Source: Mastigamoeba balamuthi
Taxonomy: Eukaryota > Evosea > Mastigamoebida > Mastigamoebidae
Reading direction: 5' to 3'
NCBI GenBank assembly: GCA_902651635.1
Contig: CACRSC010000017.1
Location: 293,465-357,464 of the forward strand
DNA length: 64,000 nt
Positions 1-13,500 of this stretch are shown here, piece after piece (the stretch's first letter is position 1; each line of letters starts with the position of its first letter). The position numbers and the translations under genes are program-made. Under the pieces are notes generated by a model. That model made no database searches and was not told where the DNA came from. It saw only the letters and a list, made by a program, of their open reading frames with translations.

Positions 1-2
1 GA

Positions 3-957
3 AAGCTCGACACGCCAGTCCCCTTGCTGCCGGTGCCCCAAGAGGCCATCGACCCGCCCAGGGGCTCCGTGTACTCGACGCGGTGCGCATGCCAGCGCCG
101 TCCGTGAGGAGTCTCACGCGTCCTCAGGGCGTTCGTGTCGCACTATCACAGTGCCATCAAGTGGATGTTCTTCCTCTCAGACCGCACAAGGGCGGTCGAG
201 AGAGCGCGGCGCCTGTTCGAGGCGATTCCGCGCTACGACCACACCACAAAGCTGTGGGACAGAGGAGCGCGGGACCCCATGCCCGAGAGCGGCGCTTTCG
301 CGAACTTGACCAGCGACACCCTGTCTCCTGCACGCACCCCCTCCCCTCGTTACTGCGCCAACCTCCGGAGTAACACGCCCCTATCTGCAGTTCTTTCAAG
401 AGGCTGTGCGTGTGTGCTGCAAGGTCGCGGTGCAAGACCACCGCATGCTCGCGGAGAGCATCAAGGCCCTCGCCCTGGCGGTTCCCTGCGTGCAGGTGGT
501 CGCCCTGGCGGAGAAGTCCGAGAAAGCGTGCGGCTGTCGAAGACCTTTGCCCATCCTGACCTTTGCACAGGGTTGCGCACTTTGCCCGGTGCATCAAGTG
601 GCTGTGCGTCAACGTGGAGTCGGCCATCGAGAACAGCGAGACCGTGCGGGCTATGCGCATGAGCCTCCTGTCCAAGACCTACGACAGGCTGCGGTCGCTG
701 ATCAAAATGCTTGTCGACGAAGCTGTTCTTCAGGAGTCTTCGCCAGTGAGTCAATTGCCGCGCCACCCCACCCCTTCTGACAGCAGTGACAGGCTCTGCG
801 GGCACTGGTTGCCCTTACAGAGGAGCTTGGGGATCTCGACGTGCCAGAAACTGACAGTGAGAGCGGCGAAGATTCTGGAGACAGTTCTGAAATGGATGAA
901 GAGGAAGAGGTGAGGTTCGAGGCAGTTTCCCCAAAGAAGAGGCAGCGTGTGAACTAG
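3..957 (+). CDS. Unidentified protein, 3' part, acidic tail and basic C-terminus
   Basis: The gene enters from the left edge. An open frame runs from base 3 to a donor at 83, then a 45-nt intron (83-127) joins in phase to an exon coding AFVSHYHSAIKWMFFLSD. Later exons start near 391 and 551 (VAHFARCIKWLCVNVESAI), and the last begins near 797. The two IKW-containing helical stretches look alike, which may mean an internal repeat. The C-terminus is a Ser/Asp/Glu-rich tract followed by KKRQRVN and a TAG stop, which suggests a nuclear protein. The splice between about 320 and 390 is unresolved in phase. I do not recognise the family. Direction and coding status are well supported by the phase-matched introns; function is not. 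Confidence 0.6.
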
Positions 958-1153
958 AAAGACAGAACTCGCTATATTATGCGCACAACGATATCAATTT
1001 CCGTTGTAGACAATTGAGTCTGATACCTGGCTGCTGCCACCAACCCTAACAGCGATTATCCCACCGTAGGCTCTTCACACATGACGTTAAGACAAACGCA
1101 GCACTTGCTGACGGTGTCCATTGTTCTTGCTTCACGTATGTGGTTCTGCAATT

Positions 1154-4100
1154 CTATTTCAGGCCGTTTGTCTCACGCACGATCTGCTGGAAGACTTCAC
1201 CCAGACCAAGTTGGGCAAAAGACCAGTCCACAATACCAGCAGTCTGTGCAACCCTATCCATCTCCTCGAATGCAGTGGGCACCTGGTCGGCAGTCACCTT
1301 GACCCTCCATTCCTTGACGCCACTGAACCCAAACCCTGGGATCTCCTCGGCATCAGGGAACACGCCGCGCACCGCCTGCGTAACCCTCCCGGCGTCCGAC
1401 GCAGCAAAACTCGCCAGCAGACGATAGCCGCCAGCATGCCGGTTCTTGAGATGCACGGCGGACCCTATGCAGCGAATGGTTCCACGAGCCATGATCGCGA
1501 TGCGGGTGCACAGAGTCTCAGCCTCCTCCATGCTGTGAGTCGTCAGGACGATGGCCCTGCCAGTCCTGGCACGCCTGACCACGCGCCACAGCTGCCTGCG
1601 GCTGTTGGGGTCCAGGCCCGTTGTGGGCTCGTCCAGGAACGCGATTGCCGAGCCGCCGATCAGCGAGATGGCAACGCTCAGCCTCCGGCGCATCCCGCCG
1701 CTCAGGGCGCACGCGGGACGCGCGGCGAACTTCTCCAGACCAAAGTCGCGCAGCGACGAGCGCACGTGCGCGTCTTCCTCCGACGACGGCACGCCCTTGA
1801 GCCTCGCGAAGAAGAGCAGGTGCTCCTCGGGTGTGAGGTCGTCCCACAGAACGCTGAACTGCGGGCAAACTCCGACAGCCAGCCGTGCGCCGCCGGCGTC
1901 CATCACGATGTCGTTTCCCGCAACAGAGGCAGTGCCCTTCGTCGGATGCAGAGCTCCGGAGAGCATGGAGACAGTAGTGGTCTTGCCAGCGCCGTTCTCT
2001 CCGAGCAGGCCGAAGCACTCGCCGTGGGACACGCCGAACGACACGCCGGCGACGGCGACCGTCCCGCGGGCGTCGGGGTACTCCTTGACGAGGTTCTCTA
2101 CGACCAGGGGCTGGTCTGAGTACTTCCCAGTGTTGACGCGGCGCTCCTCCTCGGCAACGTCAGGGTCCTGCATATTGAGGCTACTGTACGGCGGCATCTC
2201 GTCCGACTCGACGTTGATCGGGAGCTCCTCGTAGCCGCCGCGGCGGTTGCACCACGCACGCCAACTCGAGCGGACGAATCTGACGAGGGGACGCACCGCC
2301 CACAGAGCGTCGCCCTTGGCGCGAGCAATGTCGGCATAAATGGCCGCAATCAGGAGCCAGACAGCGTCGACGAAGAGCATTCCCACGACGCCCACGAGCT
2401 CGTCGTTCGGGTTGAGATTCCAAGGTGCTTCGTAGCACGCCAGGTCAAGCGCGCAGCGACCGTTCATCAGGTTGATGCCCCTGACGAGGGCGAACTGCGG
2501 CCAGAGATTCAGCACGATGGGCATGCGCTCCGTCACGCTGAAGTCGAACTGCCCATACAGCGCAATCGCCACCACGAGCGACACAACAGTGCCAATCAGG
2601 GCCACTGCGTAGCCCACAACGGTCGCACCCCTGCGCGAGCCAACGAGCCCAGCGAGCAACAGACCACCGCTGCGAGTGACACGAGTGAGACCCTGGCAAT
2701 CGATGAAGATCAACAACTCACCTCACAAGGGAGTTGCCCCAGCCGAACAGGAACAGGACCAGCGTGAGGGGGTTCGTCTGGCTGAAGAGGCGCAGACGGA
2801 GAATGAAGGCTCCGGTCATCCAGAAGAACGCAACAGAGACTGCGAAGAGCATGAAGAAGAACACGTAGCACACGAAGAGGTAGTGCACGTTGCGCAGACC
2901 GTGCGCACGCATGAGGTTGCGCATGCCGTCCTCGCGCTCCATCACGAGGATGTATGCGAACAGCGGCAGCTGCAGCGTTAAGGCCAGCGGGTACAGGAAC
3001 GAGCCCACACCATCGATAACTATCAGAGCATCAGCGTGCTCCCAGTTAGGCAGCGACTGAACACGAGGGTTAGCTGAGGGCGCGAAGTGCCGAGAGGCGC
3101 ACAGCTGCGAGCTTAATGTTGAGGAGATTCAGCCCAGTCGCCGCCGTGCGGTTGAGAGCCATAGTGGCGAAGGCGTCGTCGACGAAGCTGAGGACGGCGA
3201 GACGCGCTTGAGTGATGGGCATGCGGAAATGCGAGTCGATGTCTTGGGTGGCGTTCGAGTGCAAGTCGAGCAGCGTGAAGTTGTTGGCCCTGTGGTAGTA
3301 CATCAGAGCGTTGTCGTTGACTGCCACGGTAAACGACGCGCTAAGGCTGGTCGGGTCAAGCGTGTGGAACCTGACAGACGCGTCTGGCAGCGCGTAGAGC
3401 AGCGGAGGCTTCACGACCTCGTTCATATCGGCGTCGTTTAGACGCAGCAACGTCGTGTAGATGTACTTGTTCGCATTGCCTTGCCTCTGCACTACCGGAA
3501 CGCGCGTTGCCGTGCTGTTCCCGGTCATGTTGCAGTCGAAGTACGTGCCATATTCCGACATCAGTGTGTTCGCTGTTGCCGCGTCCCCGTCGAAGACGAA
3601 AGACTTGTAGCACGTCGCCAGCGAGGCGTTCCACCAGGTCTCGCCCAGCTTACCAACGGCATGCCTGTCCTTGAGCAAGTCCCTGTGTGGCTCCTCCAGC
3701 CTCGCGAACTCCCAGAGAGAGCTCGCAGGCACAGCAGAGAGGTCGAGGACGCGCTTCCTGGAGATGAGCGGTATCGAGTCCAGCGGGACGTTGAGCGGCA
3801 GCGGCACAGAGGGAACGAAGACATCCGACGACGCGGCGTCGCCGAGGATGGACTTGAGCGCGAGCTTGATGATCAGCATAATGACGAGGATCAGCAGGGG
3901 AGCGAAGATCTGGCACGCGTTCGCGCCCTTCTGCCTTAGCTGCAGCGTTGCAGTCTTGCGGAACAGCGCCGCGAACGGCCTCGAGTTCCTCCCCCTGTCC
4001 TCCTCCGCCTTTGCGTACAGCTTGGCGTCTTCCTTCCCTTCGATCGGGGGCGAACTGCTGTTTTGCTTCTCGTCCTCCTCTGCGGTGTGCGAGAAGATCA

Positions 4101-7100
4101 GAGATAGAACCAGACGGGAAGCTGTGCGTACCGATCACCGGGGGGTCGTACTTGCGCGTAACGTTCATGAACACCTCCTCAAGGCTCGAGTGCGAAATAC
4201 CCCATTCCTGGATCAGGTCTTCCGTCGCAGCTGTTTGCAGCGAGCGCAGCAGGCCAGGAACGTGCGCCCGGGCCTCTCGAGGGATCGTGAACGACAGGCT
4301 TCCGGCGTCGCTCTCCTTCAGAACGGCCTCGGGAACCGAGTTCTGCACGCGCGAGACAACGGCGTCGGCATGTCCTGCGCCGTGCGAGACGGCGGTCACG
4401 TGATAGCCGCTACCGTAGAGGCTCTTGAGGTGCAGGGCTGTCCCAACACACCTGACCTTTCCCTTGGCCATGACCGCGATGCGGTCGCCGAGAACTTCCG
4501 CCTCCTGCGATCGCGGCGCTGAGTCAGGTGGCAGCAGGAAGGGCAGCGAGCACCTCCATCGAGTGCGTAGTCAGGATGATGGAGCGCCCTTGCTTCATCT
4601 CGAGGATGAGGTGCCACATCTTAGCGCGGTTGATCGGGTCCATCCCGGTGCTAGGCTCATCGAGGAACAGCTGCCAAAACAGACACTTAAGGTGAGGGGC
4701 CCGCGCAGCAACTGGGGGGGTGTGGTGGTCGCACAATCTTGGGGTTTCCGATGGCGCTGATAGCAACGGAGAGCCTACGCTTCATGCCGCCACTGAACGT
4801 GGACACGCGGTTGTTGCCGACCTTCTCGAGGCCGACCTGCTTGAGCCGGTCCTCGACCTCGGCGTCCAGGTCCCTGCTGGGCACACCCTTGATCCGCGCG
4901 AAGAAGCGCAGGTGCTCGTCCGCCGTAAGGTCCTCCCAGAGCACGTTGTGCTGAGGGCAAACACCCATCGTCTTCCTGGAGGGGTCTCAGACGCGCTGTG
5001 CTGACCAACGGGAGAGATCAAACGTACCTCAGCTCGTCCATGTCCCCGACGAGATCGAGGTCGAACATCGTGCACCGCCCAGAGGTCGGCAGGAACAGAC
5101 CCGTCAGCATTGACAGGAGTGTCGTCTTGCCGGCTCCGTTGTGCCCGAGCAGACACAGGACCTCCCCAGGTCGGACAGTGAACGACACGTCGTCCACAGC
5201 CAGGACGCCGCCGCCGCTCTTCTTGCACTTGGCGAAGGCGCCATCGTACACCTTCGTGATGTTCACCACAGACACAGCGACGTCGTCGCCCGGCACGCTC
5301 TCGGCGGCCAGCTTGCGCTCGGCAGCCACGTCCTCGTCGTACTCGCTCGCCTCGGACTCGGGGTCCGGGCGCTCTGCGACGTACTGCTCCGCGATGTGGG
5401 CCCTGCGGAACCCCCAGTACTCGGCGGACAGGAAGAACAGCGGCGGCCTGTGCGACCCGTGGTCTCCGGGGATCGCGTTGTCAAAGTACCACGCCAGCAG
5501 CAGGAACACTGCTGTGTCCACCAGCATCCACATGAGCGCCCAGCCCGGGGCGGGGGAGATGTAATCCGAGAAGCCTGCGACAGTCCCGAGGCCGGCGGGG
5601 GTGTGTGCCTTCCAGAGGTCGCTCCAGAAGAAGCCCGGGCCCTTGGACATGCCGCCCTTGGAGACACTCAGCGTCGAAGAGCTCAGCGAGGCGATGTCCG
5701 TGTAGGCCTTGGCGAGGTTGAACGGCGGGTAGAGCTGCAGCAGCACCCGGACCATCCTGACCCACGTGTGCCTGCCGGGGTTGTACAGCAGGATGATGAC
5801 CACTCCGTACCCGGCGCACAGGATTGACTGGAACACAAAGCCGACGAGGATCACCGCGTAGCCCACGGTCTGCGCCGTCGCGGCGCGCTTGACCAGCGTG
5901 GAGAGCATGCAGGCCATGGCGACCATCGAGATGCCGAAGAGACCGAAGAGGGCGGGCTGCACTAGCCACATCGTGTTGACGAAGACGTCGTACATGCACG
6001 CGGCGCCGCTCGCGACCAGCATCAGCGTGCTGATGACCGAGAAGGACACGCCGTGCAGCAGCCACGAGGCCCAGTATGCGCTCTGGCTCGTGCCCATCAT
6101 GCGGGCGCCCAGTCGCAGGCGCGTCTCCTTCTCGCCGACGATGTCCGAGAGCAGAGAGAAGAAGATGATCATCGGGGCCACGTAGAAGTACACGGCACCG
6201 TTGGAGGCCACCACGTCGAGGCCTGTGGTGCGCAGCGGGGCACGCGGGAACGCGGAGACGCTGGCGTTGAGGCGGGCAGCGTCGTCGCCCGACTTGAGCT
6301 GCAGCAGCGCCTCGTCGATCGCCCGCATCGTGTGCAGCGACGGGCTGTGGTACCTGTGCCACTTTGCCCACGTGTAGTTGAAGAACAGGACATACCTGAA
6401 CGCCGATCGCCGACTCGATTAGGTGTGCGTTCTTGACGTATCAAGGAAGATATTTATGGCGTATGAGACCACAGATATTTCCAGATTGGAGAATGAAGGA
6501 GGAAAAATGCAAGAGAAATACAGTGGACTTGCCCACCAAGCGGTGTGGCGTGTGGGGTGGGGGTGTTTGCGAGTGTGACTCAGCAGGGGGCGGCGGTTGC
6601 GCGTACCCAGTGTCGTCTGGCGGCAGCGGGGACGTGGGGTCGTAGACGGGGAAGTAGGCGCTGGTGAAGAGGACGGCGCTCTGCGTCTTGTTCTGGTGCT
6701 CAGAGACGTAGTCGCACAGCGCCTTCTGGTCCGCCGAGATGTCCCTCTCCTCCGACGCGTTGTACATCGCCCGCACGTCGCTGCCCCACGCCAGCCCGCT
6801 CCCGTCAGCGACCCTCTTCATGACGGCGTCGACCCAGAGCACTCCCTGCGTTGCCCGCCCCCCCAGCCGGCAGCGACACAACAAGTACAGCGGGCAGCGT
6901 TGGGCCGCAGCCGTGTGTTGTTGTCAGAACTGGGTCAGAGGGCGGAGCGGAACAGGTGGGGACCAGCCGACCTTGGGACCGTAGAGGATGGTCGCGCAGG
7001 GCTGCGGTGAGCATCTGGGCACGCGGGAGAGCGACAAGGGGAGCGGGTCGGGGTCCGACGAGGCGGTGATGCGGTCGGCGAGCGCCTGCAGGCCCAGGAG

Positions 7101-7226
7101 CAGCAGGGAGATGGCGACGGGCGCCAGGACCTGCTGGGCGGTGCTGCGCCAGCTCCGGACAGAGACGATCGCGTTCTTGCGGACGAGGGCGCCAAAGTGC
7201 GTGAACCACTCGTGTCCACACGCCAT
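1154..7226 (-). CDS. ABCA-subfamily ABC transporter, full-length
   Basis: One gene holds two transmembrane-plus-ATPase halves, the layout of ABCA lipid exporters. It starts at [18 protein letters not shown] (ATG 7226), and the first hydrophobic segment follows directly. About six membrane segments lie between 6200 and 5460. ATPase 1 has Walker [10 protein letters not shown] (near 5130), signature SGGMKRRLS (near 4790) and Walker [12 protein letters not shown] (near 4650). The second half begins after a charged linker near 4000, with a signal-anchor-like helix at 3880, a luminal loop with NxT/S sites, and helices to 2340. ATPase 2 has [30 protein letters not shown] and [10 protein letters not shown], all intact. 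At least seven short introns interrupt it, for example at about 2671-2722. Both ATP sites look competent. Lipid or sterol export across an internal or plasma membrane is inferred from the family. The stop is TAG at 1156-1154. Confidence 0.9.
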
Positions 7227-7691
7227 AAAGATGCAAGCAGTAGCCGACTTCTGCTCCTGACCGGACTTCTGGTGAGTGTGCGGAGATCTGTGAGGCACCC
7301 CGTTGGTGACGTATCGCGTCTAGTGGATCTAACGTGCTTTCCTAGTTAGTGATCTATCACCAAATAGGTTCTATCACCTCCGATACCTGTTCCAGTAGTC
7401 CCCCTGCCTGCTGGCGCTTATCACTCACCTTATACGTCGCCGGGAGTGTTGCTGCTGCGCTGTGCGCCTGCCGGAGGTCCATCAGCAGTGATTTCCCAGG
7501 CCAAAGAGAGGAGGCACTTGTTCAAGAGCCGATTCCACATGATGAACCAGTCGATCACGGGGCTAGGCCATTTCCATTTCTCACTTGCTACCAATTTGCC
7601 TCGATTCCCGCTTGGGTTGTTGGGATTCTCCACGAAATCTGGCGCAATTGTATCCTGCGCATTAATGAGGCGGCGGAGCGGCTCTCCCGGC
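7227..7691. other. Divergent intergenic region
   Basis: These 465 bases separate the start codons of the ABCA gene (-) and the coiled-coil gene (+) and must hold both promoters. I see no RNA gene or repeat here. The composition is close to even, lower in GC than the flanking exons. Confidence 0.5.
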
Positions 7692-10600
7692 ATGGCCGCG
7701 AGCAGCAGCTCCAGCACCTCACTCTCCCCCTCGCCTCCCTCCACTCCCGACCGCACGCCCTCCCCCTCACCGCCGCCGCTTCCCAGCCCTCGCTATGGCG
7801 CCGTCCCGCCGCCCCGCCCGCTCGGCGTCTCCGCCACGGCCGTCGCCCTCCCCTGCGACTGCGCGGCGCGCCTCCGCGACATCGACGCAGCCCTCTCGGG
7901 GCTCCAGGCGTACGTCTCGCGGCTGGCGCGGGCCTGCGCGGCCAACACCTCGCAGATCGCGTCGGTCCGCGACTCGCAGGCCACGGCCCTGGGCGCCCAC
8001 GCCGCAGCTCTCGAGGCCAGCGTCCTCAGCAGGTAGCCAGCCAGCCAGCGCCGGCACCCGCACGACTGCTGACGGCGATCGCTCTGGCCCGGCGCAGCGT
8101 GGAGAGGCTGCTGGGGGGCGAGGGCAGGAGGATGTGCGGGTACTCGCCGACGGCCGCCTCGCAGACGTGGTCGTCTGCGCACAAGCTGATCAGCTCGACG
8201 GCCGAGCAGTACTGCGCACAGCTCGAGACCGTCAAGACGGCTATGATACGCGGTGTCGAGGCCCGCGTCATTGCGACAGAGGCGCGTGCAGACGCGGCAG
8301 CCCAGACAGCCAAGGAGTGGGCCCCGAGGATCGCACGGCTCGAGGCAGTCCAGACGCGTCTCGTGGAGCACGCGCGCCGCCTCGCAGCGAAGCTGAAAGC
8401 AGCAGAGGAGCCCCGCCCTGCAAAGGGAGGCGACGCAGGAACTGGCCTGCTCCCAAAGCAGGAGCACGCCCCCGAGGAGGAGAGGGCAAAGGAGGATGCC
8501 AGGGACAGAGCAGAGCAGACTGCCAAAGAGGTCGAGGAGATGCAGCAGAGGATCGACCAAGTCGCTAGCCAGGTGTATGAGCTCGCCGCCAAAGCCTCGA
8601 AGGAGTTCGTGCTCGTTCACAGAGGGACCGCCTAATTGGTTCTTGTGCAGGGAGAACAGAGAGGAGGAGAGACACAGAGAATTGGTCCAGAGACTGACCA
8701 GGCAGTTTACCGACGACTTGGAGCAAGTCAAGGCGGACTGCAATAGGCGCACAGAACAGGCTCGGTTTCAACGAAGGTCTGTCACTGACGCCTTGTGCAG
8801 ATCGTTCAGAATGTGTCGCACAACGTTCAGGAGCTCGAGCACAGAATCGAAGGGCTGGCACAGGCCTGCGCGGTCGAGGTACTCGCCTCGGAATTCAAGA
8901 GGAGCAACGAGTGGATGTCGGAGCAGCTCAAGCAAACCAAGTCCCTGTATTCAATTCCTTTAAATCCAGGAGGGGCTCATCGTTGCCTAGGTTCGATGAC
9001 CGGATGAAGGAAGACTCTGATGCACTTAAGCTCGTGGTATGAGGCCTCCGTTGCGAGTGACTCACACCATTCAGATTCGGAAGAACTTCGAGGCCAGTGA
9101 GGAGCAGGTTGACCAGCTGCGCTCCCTTGTTTCGAAACTTCAAGGAACCTCGGTTCAGATGTCCCAGGTCAAACGAGCAATTATCACCGCCCTATCTGAT
9201 CAAAAGAACAGATGGACTCGCTGAAGAAGACAGCAGAACAGGCAGTCCAGGTCGCATCGAAGGCGGAAGAGAGTGCCCAGAGGACGGAGATCCGAGTGAG
9301 CAAGCAGATGCAGAAATTGGAGGAAGCTGAATCGCGAAGAGAAGGCGCTGTGAAGGCCGAACCTCCGCGCGACCCGCAGATCGAATCCCGCATCCTAAAA
9401 CTCGAACTAGCCAGTTCACAACAGGCAGAACAACTCCGCGAGGTTTCCACGTCCACTCAGAGATCGGCCAAGCCCCGAGATGACATTGACCAGCAGCTCT
9501 ACGCCTCGGTTCAAAAGCGCTGTTCGCTGCTCTCGGAGAAGGTCGATTCGAACACCGCCGAGATCGAAACACTCGCCCTTGAGAGGCCGCAAGGTAAGGT
9601 GAACGCATCTTACTTCGTCATACCAAAACCTCTCTAGTTCAGGAGCGCCTCAACTCTGCGGAGGAGACCCTTGCCGCAATCAAAGCCGGCCTATATCAGC
9701 AGAAGGCTACCTCGGCGGCACAGGACGCCAAGCTGGCAAAACTGTCAGCGACAATTCACGAAAGCTACGAACTTGTGTCCAAAGTCGGCCAAGACGTCGC
9801 TGATATCAGCGTGAGGATGCAGAACCTCGAGCTGCTGTCGGAATCCGCCAAGAGACAGAGCCCGACAGACTCGAAGGCACTTACCGCGATTGAGACTTCT
9901 CTGAACGAACTCCGGAACGTCAACGTACGACCTGCAATAGCCCGTGCCTAAGCCGCCTTTCAGGACGAGCGGCATAGCGCTCTCGTGAAGGAGACTCTCC
10001 TGCTCAAAAAGGGCCACCTCCTACACAAGAAGCACCTCCAGCGGATAACTGACACACTCGACCAACTACCGCACGTAGAGGAGCGTTTCGCCGCACTGGA
10101 GGTGTGCTTCTGACCCACAATGCTCTTTCTCACAACCCCAAAGGAAAGGGAAGAAGAGACGCATAGGTCCGTCACAACGATGGTGAGCACTCTCGCCGAG
10201 ACAGACGTACGTGCGGATAATAGGCCGCATCTGAATGACGCCCAGGCGCGATGGTCGGCGCTTGAGAAGAACGACGGGTCATTGCAGGAGGGACTCAACG
10301 ACCTTGCCGCGAGAGTGTCCTCTGCCGAAAAGCGCTTAAACGGAGTGCAAGCAACATTGGAGTCCCACACGAACGTGCAATGTCGCCCTTCAAATACGGA
10401 CAACGCCGAAGAGAGGATCAACGAGATCGCCAGTTCTGTTGATAGGCGCCTTCACGTGGTTGAAGAGAGCATGCAAGCACTCCGCACGGACGTGCAGCAG
10501 GTGGTCTACGAGCATCACCAGCTCAAGCCGAGGCTCGACGAGCTCGAGAGAAAGAAGATAGCCGAGGACAAGGTCACCCGCACAGAAGAGCCCAAGGGTC

Positions 10601-11499
10601 AGAGCACGTCACCCAAGCATGTTGCTCCCATCCCGCTCTCTAGGGGCATTTCGTCTCTTGTATCGCCCGTTGCATCGCCAGTGTCTCCTCGTGTGCACGA
10701 TATTCGTTCCGCCGCCGCCGCTCCTTCTGTCCCCCCGGCGCAGAAAGCTGCCAGGGCGCCCTACGCACGTCTGTCGACTGCAGACGAGCCGCTCAAGACT
10801 CCGGACCTCTCAATCATACTGCCACGCGAGGACCAGACGACAGAAGACCTGAGTGTCTTTACTCAGTCGGGGGACGCATTCCACCTCGACCAGCAGCTGT
10901 ATGGTGTGCTAGACGAGGGCGAGTCGATCGACGGACACGCAGACGGGACAACTGCCTCTAATCGCCCGAGCACCAACGTCTCGAAGGCCGCTATGGTGTC
11001 TCCGTCGCCGCGGGCCAGTGTTCCCCCATCACCGCAGCCACCTGCTCCCGAGCAGCTCGCGAGGGGCATCGACGTGCTGCGACCGGCGACTCCGAGCAAA
11101 GAAGCAAGCAACGCCTCTGCCGAAGGGCTGCAGGCGGAGCTCCTCATGGAGGCTGCTGGCCCGGGAAGGGGAATCGTCGGCTCTGCGCTCAGCGAAGTGT
11201 GCACGTTCAGTCCAGACGGATGCCAGATTCCGAGGTCCGGCTCTGCCGCTGAGAGTCCTCCCCAGATGACACGCCGTGGCTCCGGCGCAGAGGGCCTTCA
11301 ACTCGCGAGGTCTGGCTCATCCGCTTCGCTGGCTCCGAGTCCACGGCTCTCGGGTGTTGACCCGTCGAAGAGGCTAAGCGGTCTCCTGACGAACTTGAAG
11401 CGCAACATCACGACCGCACTGACATCGGCGAAAAACCGCAGCCCATTCGCCGAGGCAGCAGTCCCCCTTGTTCCCGCGGAGTACTCAGTTCTCACATAG
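7692..11499 (+). CDS. Long coiled-coil protein with Ser/Pro-rich ends
   Basis: The start is taken at ATG 7692 (MAASSSSSTSLSPSPPS), with an in-frame alternative at 7665. After a Ser/Pro-rich head, nearly all exons code long amphipathic helices rich in Ala, Glu, Gln and Arg. Examples are residues near 8160-8600, 8650-8790, 9210-9590, 9640-9930 and 10190-10560, broken by about nine introns of 30-65 nt. One is 8033-8096, phase-matched. The last exon (from about 10140) ends in a disordered Ser/Pro tail with repeated RSGSA/RRGSGA motifs that look like basophilic kinase sites. The stop is TAG at 11497-11499. No enzymatic domain is visible. It is probably a structural or scaffold protein of cytoskeleton, centrosome or trafficking; homology cannot be decided from coiled coil alone. 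The splice near 8575-8650 is uncertain. Confidence 0.75.
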
Positions 11500-11576
11500 C
11501 TTATTCCGACTGACCATTATTACCATGCAGACCAATAAGAGGAGATCCGCTGCGACTGGTGGCAGCGATACGAGAT

Positions 11577-13050
11577 ATGGATGCCGCGCCGTCAGAAGTG
11601 CCAGACTACATTGACCACTGGACATCGCGACCGTATGAGACTGAGGATTGGGCACCGCTATCTCCAGCTGCGGCCGAACACTCCGTGGTGGACCCGGTAG
11701 CGTGTTCACAGGGATACCACATCGAGGTCTCGAGGGCCTCTGTGACTCGCAATTTCCCACGGAGCGACTGTGCACACGTCATTTTCGCCGAAGACGACTA
11801 CCATTTTTACCGCGACCTGCTGTACACCAGTGGTAAACCCAAGATTTGTATTCTTGTGTGGTCTTACAAAGGGCAGAGCACAAGCACTACCTTGCAACAG
11901 AGGGCGCAGTCATTGTGACAATCGAAGACAAGGCAGCGAACTACCTGAAGGCGATTGTTCGCACACGAAAGGACACAAAGAGAATACTGTTGCCTTCGCA
12001 CAACCCACTCGACCACCTCAAGGCCCTGCCGGCATTCAAGTCCGTCACCATCCCCATCCCCTCCCTTTTGCTTATACTCAACGGTAAGTTGTCAGGGACC
12101 TGAAGTTCATCAAAAGCGCCAATCCGGAACTGTCTAGAAGGCTCATTACTTTCGAGGAGAAGAGCATTTTCCTCAACTACAAAATTGGGGTCCTGTACTG
12201 CGGGCCTTCACAGAACGAGGAAAACGCGATATTCAGCAACTGTGCGCGAAACTCGCAGCGGCCATAAGATTTGATTATCCATTATCCACCCGCAGTATCT
12301 GGGTCTGCGGAGTACGAGGCGTTCCTCGAGTTCCTTGGCGATCGTATCGCGCTGCAAGGGTGGACAAAATACCGAGCAGGCCTTGACGTGAAGAGTAAGA
12401 CATCGCGCAACTAAGTGCTGAACGATTCCCATCAGGCGACAACACCGGAAGATACTCCGTGTTCACAGAGATGCTACCCTACAGTGTGATGTTCCATGTT
12501 GCAACTCTCCTCCCGTTCCAGCAGGAAGACGCACAGAGGGTCGAGCGCAAACGCCATATTGGGAATGATGTTGTCGTCATCGTCTTCAAGTATGGGTTTC
12601 TTTTTTTGTTGCTCTTACAACTTGCAGAGACCAAACAGACAGAACCGACCTGTTCAACCCCTCGATCCTGACATCACATTTCAACCGTTATCACTCGCCC
12701 AGCTCACCTCTCAACACTCATAGCTAACTAGACTGCTTTTTCGTCGTTTCGCCCATGAAGGACCAGCCAGGGACCACAAAGTACTCACTGACAGTGTGCA
12801 ACAAACCAGCTGTTCCACCCTATCCGCCCTTCCTCCCAGAGGAGTTCACAACGTTCGAGAAATCTCCAGAGTTCCACCGGCTTTTCATAACGAAGTGTAT
12901 GTGCCTGCCTTTTTCGTTCTGTCTCACATTGTATTAGTAATAAATGCAGAGAGATCATCCATTGCATCGTCACCAGAGTTCACGTCTCTTATCACATCGA
13001 GAAAGATGCAGCTTGAGAATATTTGCCAGGAGTTTTCTAAATTCACGTAA
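11577..13050 (+). CDS. RapGAP-domain GTPase-activating protein
   Basis: The product should stimulate GTP hydrolysis by Rap/Rheb-like small GTPases. The start is ATG 11577 (MDAAPSEVPDYIDHW). The first exon splices in phase 1 into EHKHYLATEGAVIVTIED, matching the EHxNY entry of the Rap1GAP fold, followed by AIVRTRKDTKRILLP. Then come NYKIGVLYCG, the FLEFLGDRIALQGW block, and TGRYSVFTEMLPYSVMFHV. Next is RKRHIGNDVVVIVFK, which carries the catalytic asparagine thumb (HIGND). Exons are separated by six or more short introns. The end at 13050 (TAA) overlaps a perfect GTAAGT donor, so a further 3' exon cannot be excluded. The domain is nearly the whole protein, with no GoLoco, PDZ or other partner domain seen. 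It was recognised by the ordered Rap1GAP motifs, not by a search. Confidence 0.85.
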
Positions 13051-13254
13051 GTCTCGTAATAGAACAACATTTTGCCACTCTTTTCTTGAAATGCCTTTCA
13101 AAAGTTGTAACACATTGATTCTCCAAAATAAACCTGCCAAAAATGTCATGAACTGTGCTATAACCACCCCCCCCTGAGAGGTACTTTTAACTCAAATAGA
13201 TCTGTGCAGGAGGTGTTCTCTACAGGTCTCTGGAGTTGAAAGAATCCCCCAGCT

Positions 13255-13500
13255 GTTTCAGCATTTCTTGGCTCTCAGGAATAGATGTTTCAGAGCTTGA
13301 AATGTGCACCAAAACAAATGGTAAAAAGATGAGTTAGAAATAACAGTGGATAATTGGTGAGTAGAATTATCTCAAGGATATTATTACAGAATGAGATTCA
13401 TAATAGAGAAGACGAAATCACAATTGATATGCAGATGATTATTTACTGATATTGCTTCATTTAACAATATAAATGAAGGGTTTCCCCTGACTGATTACTT
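13255..13500. repeat. Diverged dispersed repeat, copy A
   Basis: This stretch aligns over its whole length with 48655-48905 on the same strand. Shared blocks include GCATTTCTTG, CAGGAAT.GATGTT, ACACAATTGATAT (with one change) and GGGTTT.CCCTGAC. The two copies are clearly related but heavily diverged. Each sits just 3' of a host gene in an AT-rich island next to a DNA-transposon relic. It could be an old non-autonomous element. Confidence 0.6.

Noticed and set aside
1121-2119. Long + strand open frame across the ABCA gene
   Set aside because: Shadow of GC-rich minus-strand coding; the minus frame carries all ABC motifs.
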